64,000 nucleotides of DNA from Burhinus oedicnemus (lineage: Eukaryota > Chordata > Aves > Charadriiformes > Burhinidae): assembly GCA_008921705.1 (NCBI GenBank), contig VFFE01007518.1, forward strand, positions 658,744-722,743, in the 5' to 3' direction. Below, piece by piece: positions 63,336 through 64,000 of this stretch. The notes below the pieces were generated by a model. The model ran no database searches. It was not told the DNA's origin and saw only the letters and a program-made list of their open reading frames with translations. Positions within the stretch are counted from its first letter, which is position 1. Each line of letters starts with the position of its first letter. Both the position numbers and the translations under genes were made by a program.

Positions 63336-63530
63336 GAAAGAAAGAAAGAGAAGGAAAGAAAGAAGGAAGAAAAGAAGGAAGGAAAGAAGGAAAAGAAGGA
63401 AAAGAAGGAAAAGAAGGAAAGAAGGAAAAGAAGGAAAAGAAGGAAAGAAGGAAAGAAGGAAAGAAAGAAAGAAAGAAGGAAAGAAAGAAGGAAAGAAAGA
63501 AGAAAGAAAGGAAGAAAGAAAGAAGGAAAG
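63336..63530. repeat. 195-bp uninterrupted polypurine tract
   Basis: Only A and G occur on the plus strand over 195 bp, arranged as GAAA, GGAA and GGAAAA units. The matching KERRK-like translation is an artefact of the repeat. Confidence 0.97.
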
Positions 63531-64000
63531 CTAATAATATCTGGTACTGTAAATCAAGAATACATGAAGAATGTCATGAAACAACTTTATAAAAAATATG
63601 CTGTAAATTGTCCATAACATCCAGCCGTTTTCAGCATTTTTTGTCAAATAGCTCTACAAAACAAAAATGAAATATTTTTCAAAAATTTTTTTAATAATAG
63701 TCTATTTTTTCCATGAGCTGTAATAACTATAACTATTTCCTTGTCCACCATTCTTTTGCAATAGCAAAAAAATTGGCATTCATTTTATTTATTTGTCCCC
63801 TGAAAATCAGCAGTTCCATATCTGAATAACCCATTTTCTTAGGCAGGAACTTTAATAATATTTTTGAATATGTTGGCCCTTGGTTATAGTTGCAGCAAAA
63901 TAAACCAGAAAAGAAGTAATATCTCAAAGAAACACCTGCCTGTACATATTAACATATTAGTTCCTAGTTTGCTGTAACAAGAATAAAGTTTGACTGGTAC
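63531..64000. other. Non-coding AT-rich DNA
   Basis: Nothing is recognised up to the window end. Confidence 0.6.

Noticed and set aside
63196..63534. Lys/Arg/Glu-rich open frame of 112 codons
   Set aside because: Most of it is the purine tract; no coding signal.

Overview
This window is vertebrate nuclear DNA, almost certainly from a bird and probably a neoavian or passerine lineage. The evidence is the repeat content: many CR1 LINE fragments ending in ATTCTATG-type 3' repeats, solo LTRs of the avian endogenous-retrovirus type that begins TGTGCTGGTTTTG, and no sign of L1, Alu or bacterial gene organisation. The sequence is AT-rich with two assembly gaps (2365-2414 and 34707-34726). It reads as intergenic or long-intron DNA. 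I found no complete protein-coding gene, tRNA, rRNA or CRISPR array.

Layout. 1-4.3 kb: two CR1 copies in opposite orientations around a gap. 4.3-17.4 kb: mostly unique AT-rich DNA with one CR1, an AT palindrome array, a GTTTT array and a 59-nt hairpin. 17.4-23.8 kb: a CR1 cluster with an endonuclease-domain fragment lacking its reverse transcriptase, a younger CR1 nested in an older one, and a CR1 tail. 25-34.7 kb: quiet, with a possible CORE-SINE, an old CR1 tail and a GC-richer island with two competing hairpins. 34.8-40.9 kb: a minus-strand solo LTR, a short CR1 tail, an LTR-like element with internal repeats, and the best-preserved CR1 of the window. 40.9-50 kb: a striking pentamer array, a CR1, an LTR-like block with a diverged tandem duplication, and a candidate coding exon. 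50.5-56.2 kb: a solo LTR with a perfect 5-bp target-site duplication, two related GC-rich segments and another CR1. 56.2-64 kb: quiet DNA, a further solo LTR, a CR1 and a 195-bp uninterrupted polypurine tract.

How the parts relate. The recognisable protein-coding remnants are dead CR1 ORF2 pieces (endonuclease, reverse transcriptase, C-terminal region), all damaged. The only host-gene candidate I would defend is an exon-like block at 48730-48871. It has near-consensus splice sites and encodes a short type II membrane or signal-anchor-like N-terminus. Two weaker downstream blocks can be joined to it in phase, but this is inference. I did not find a convincing new biological system here.
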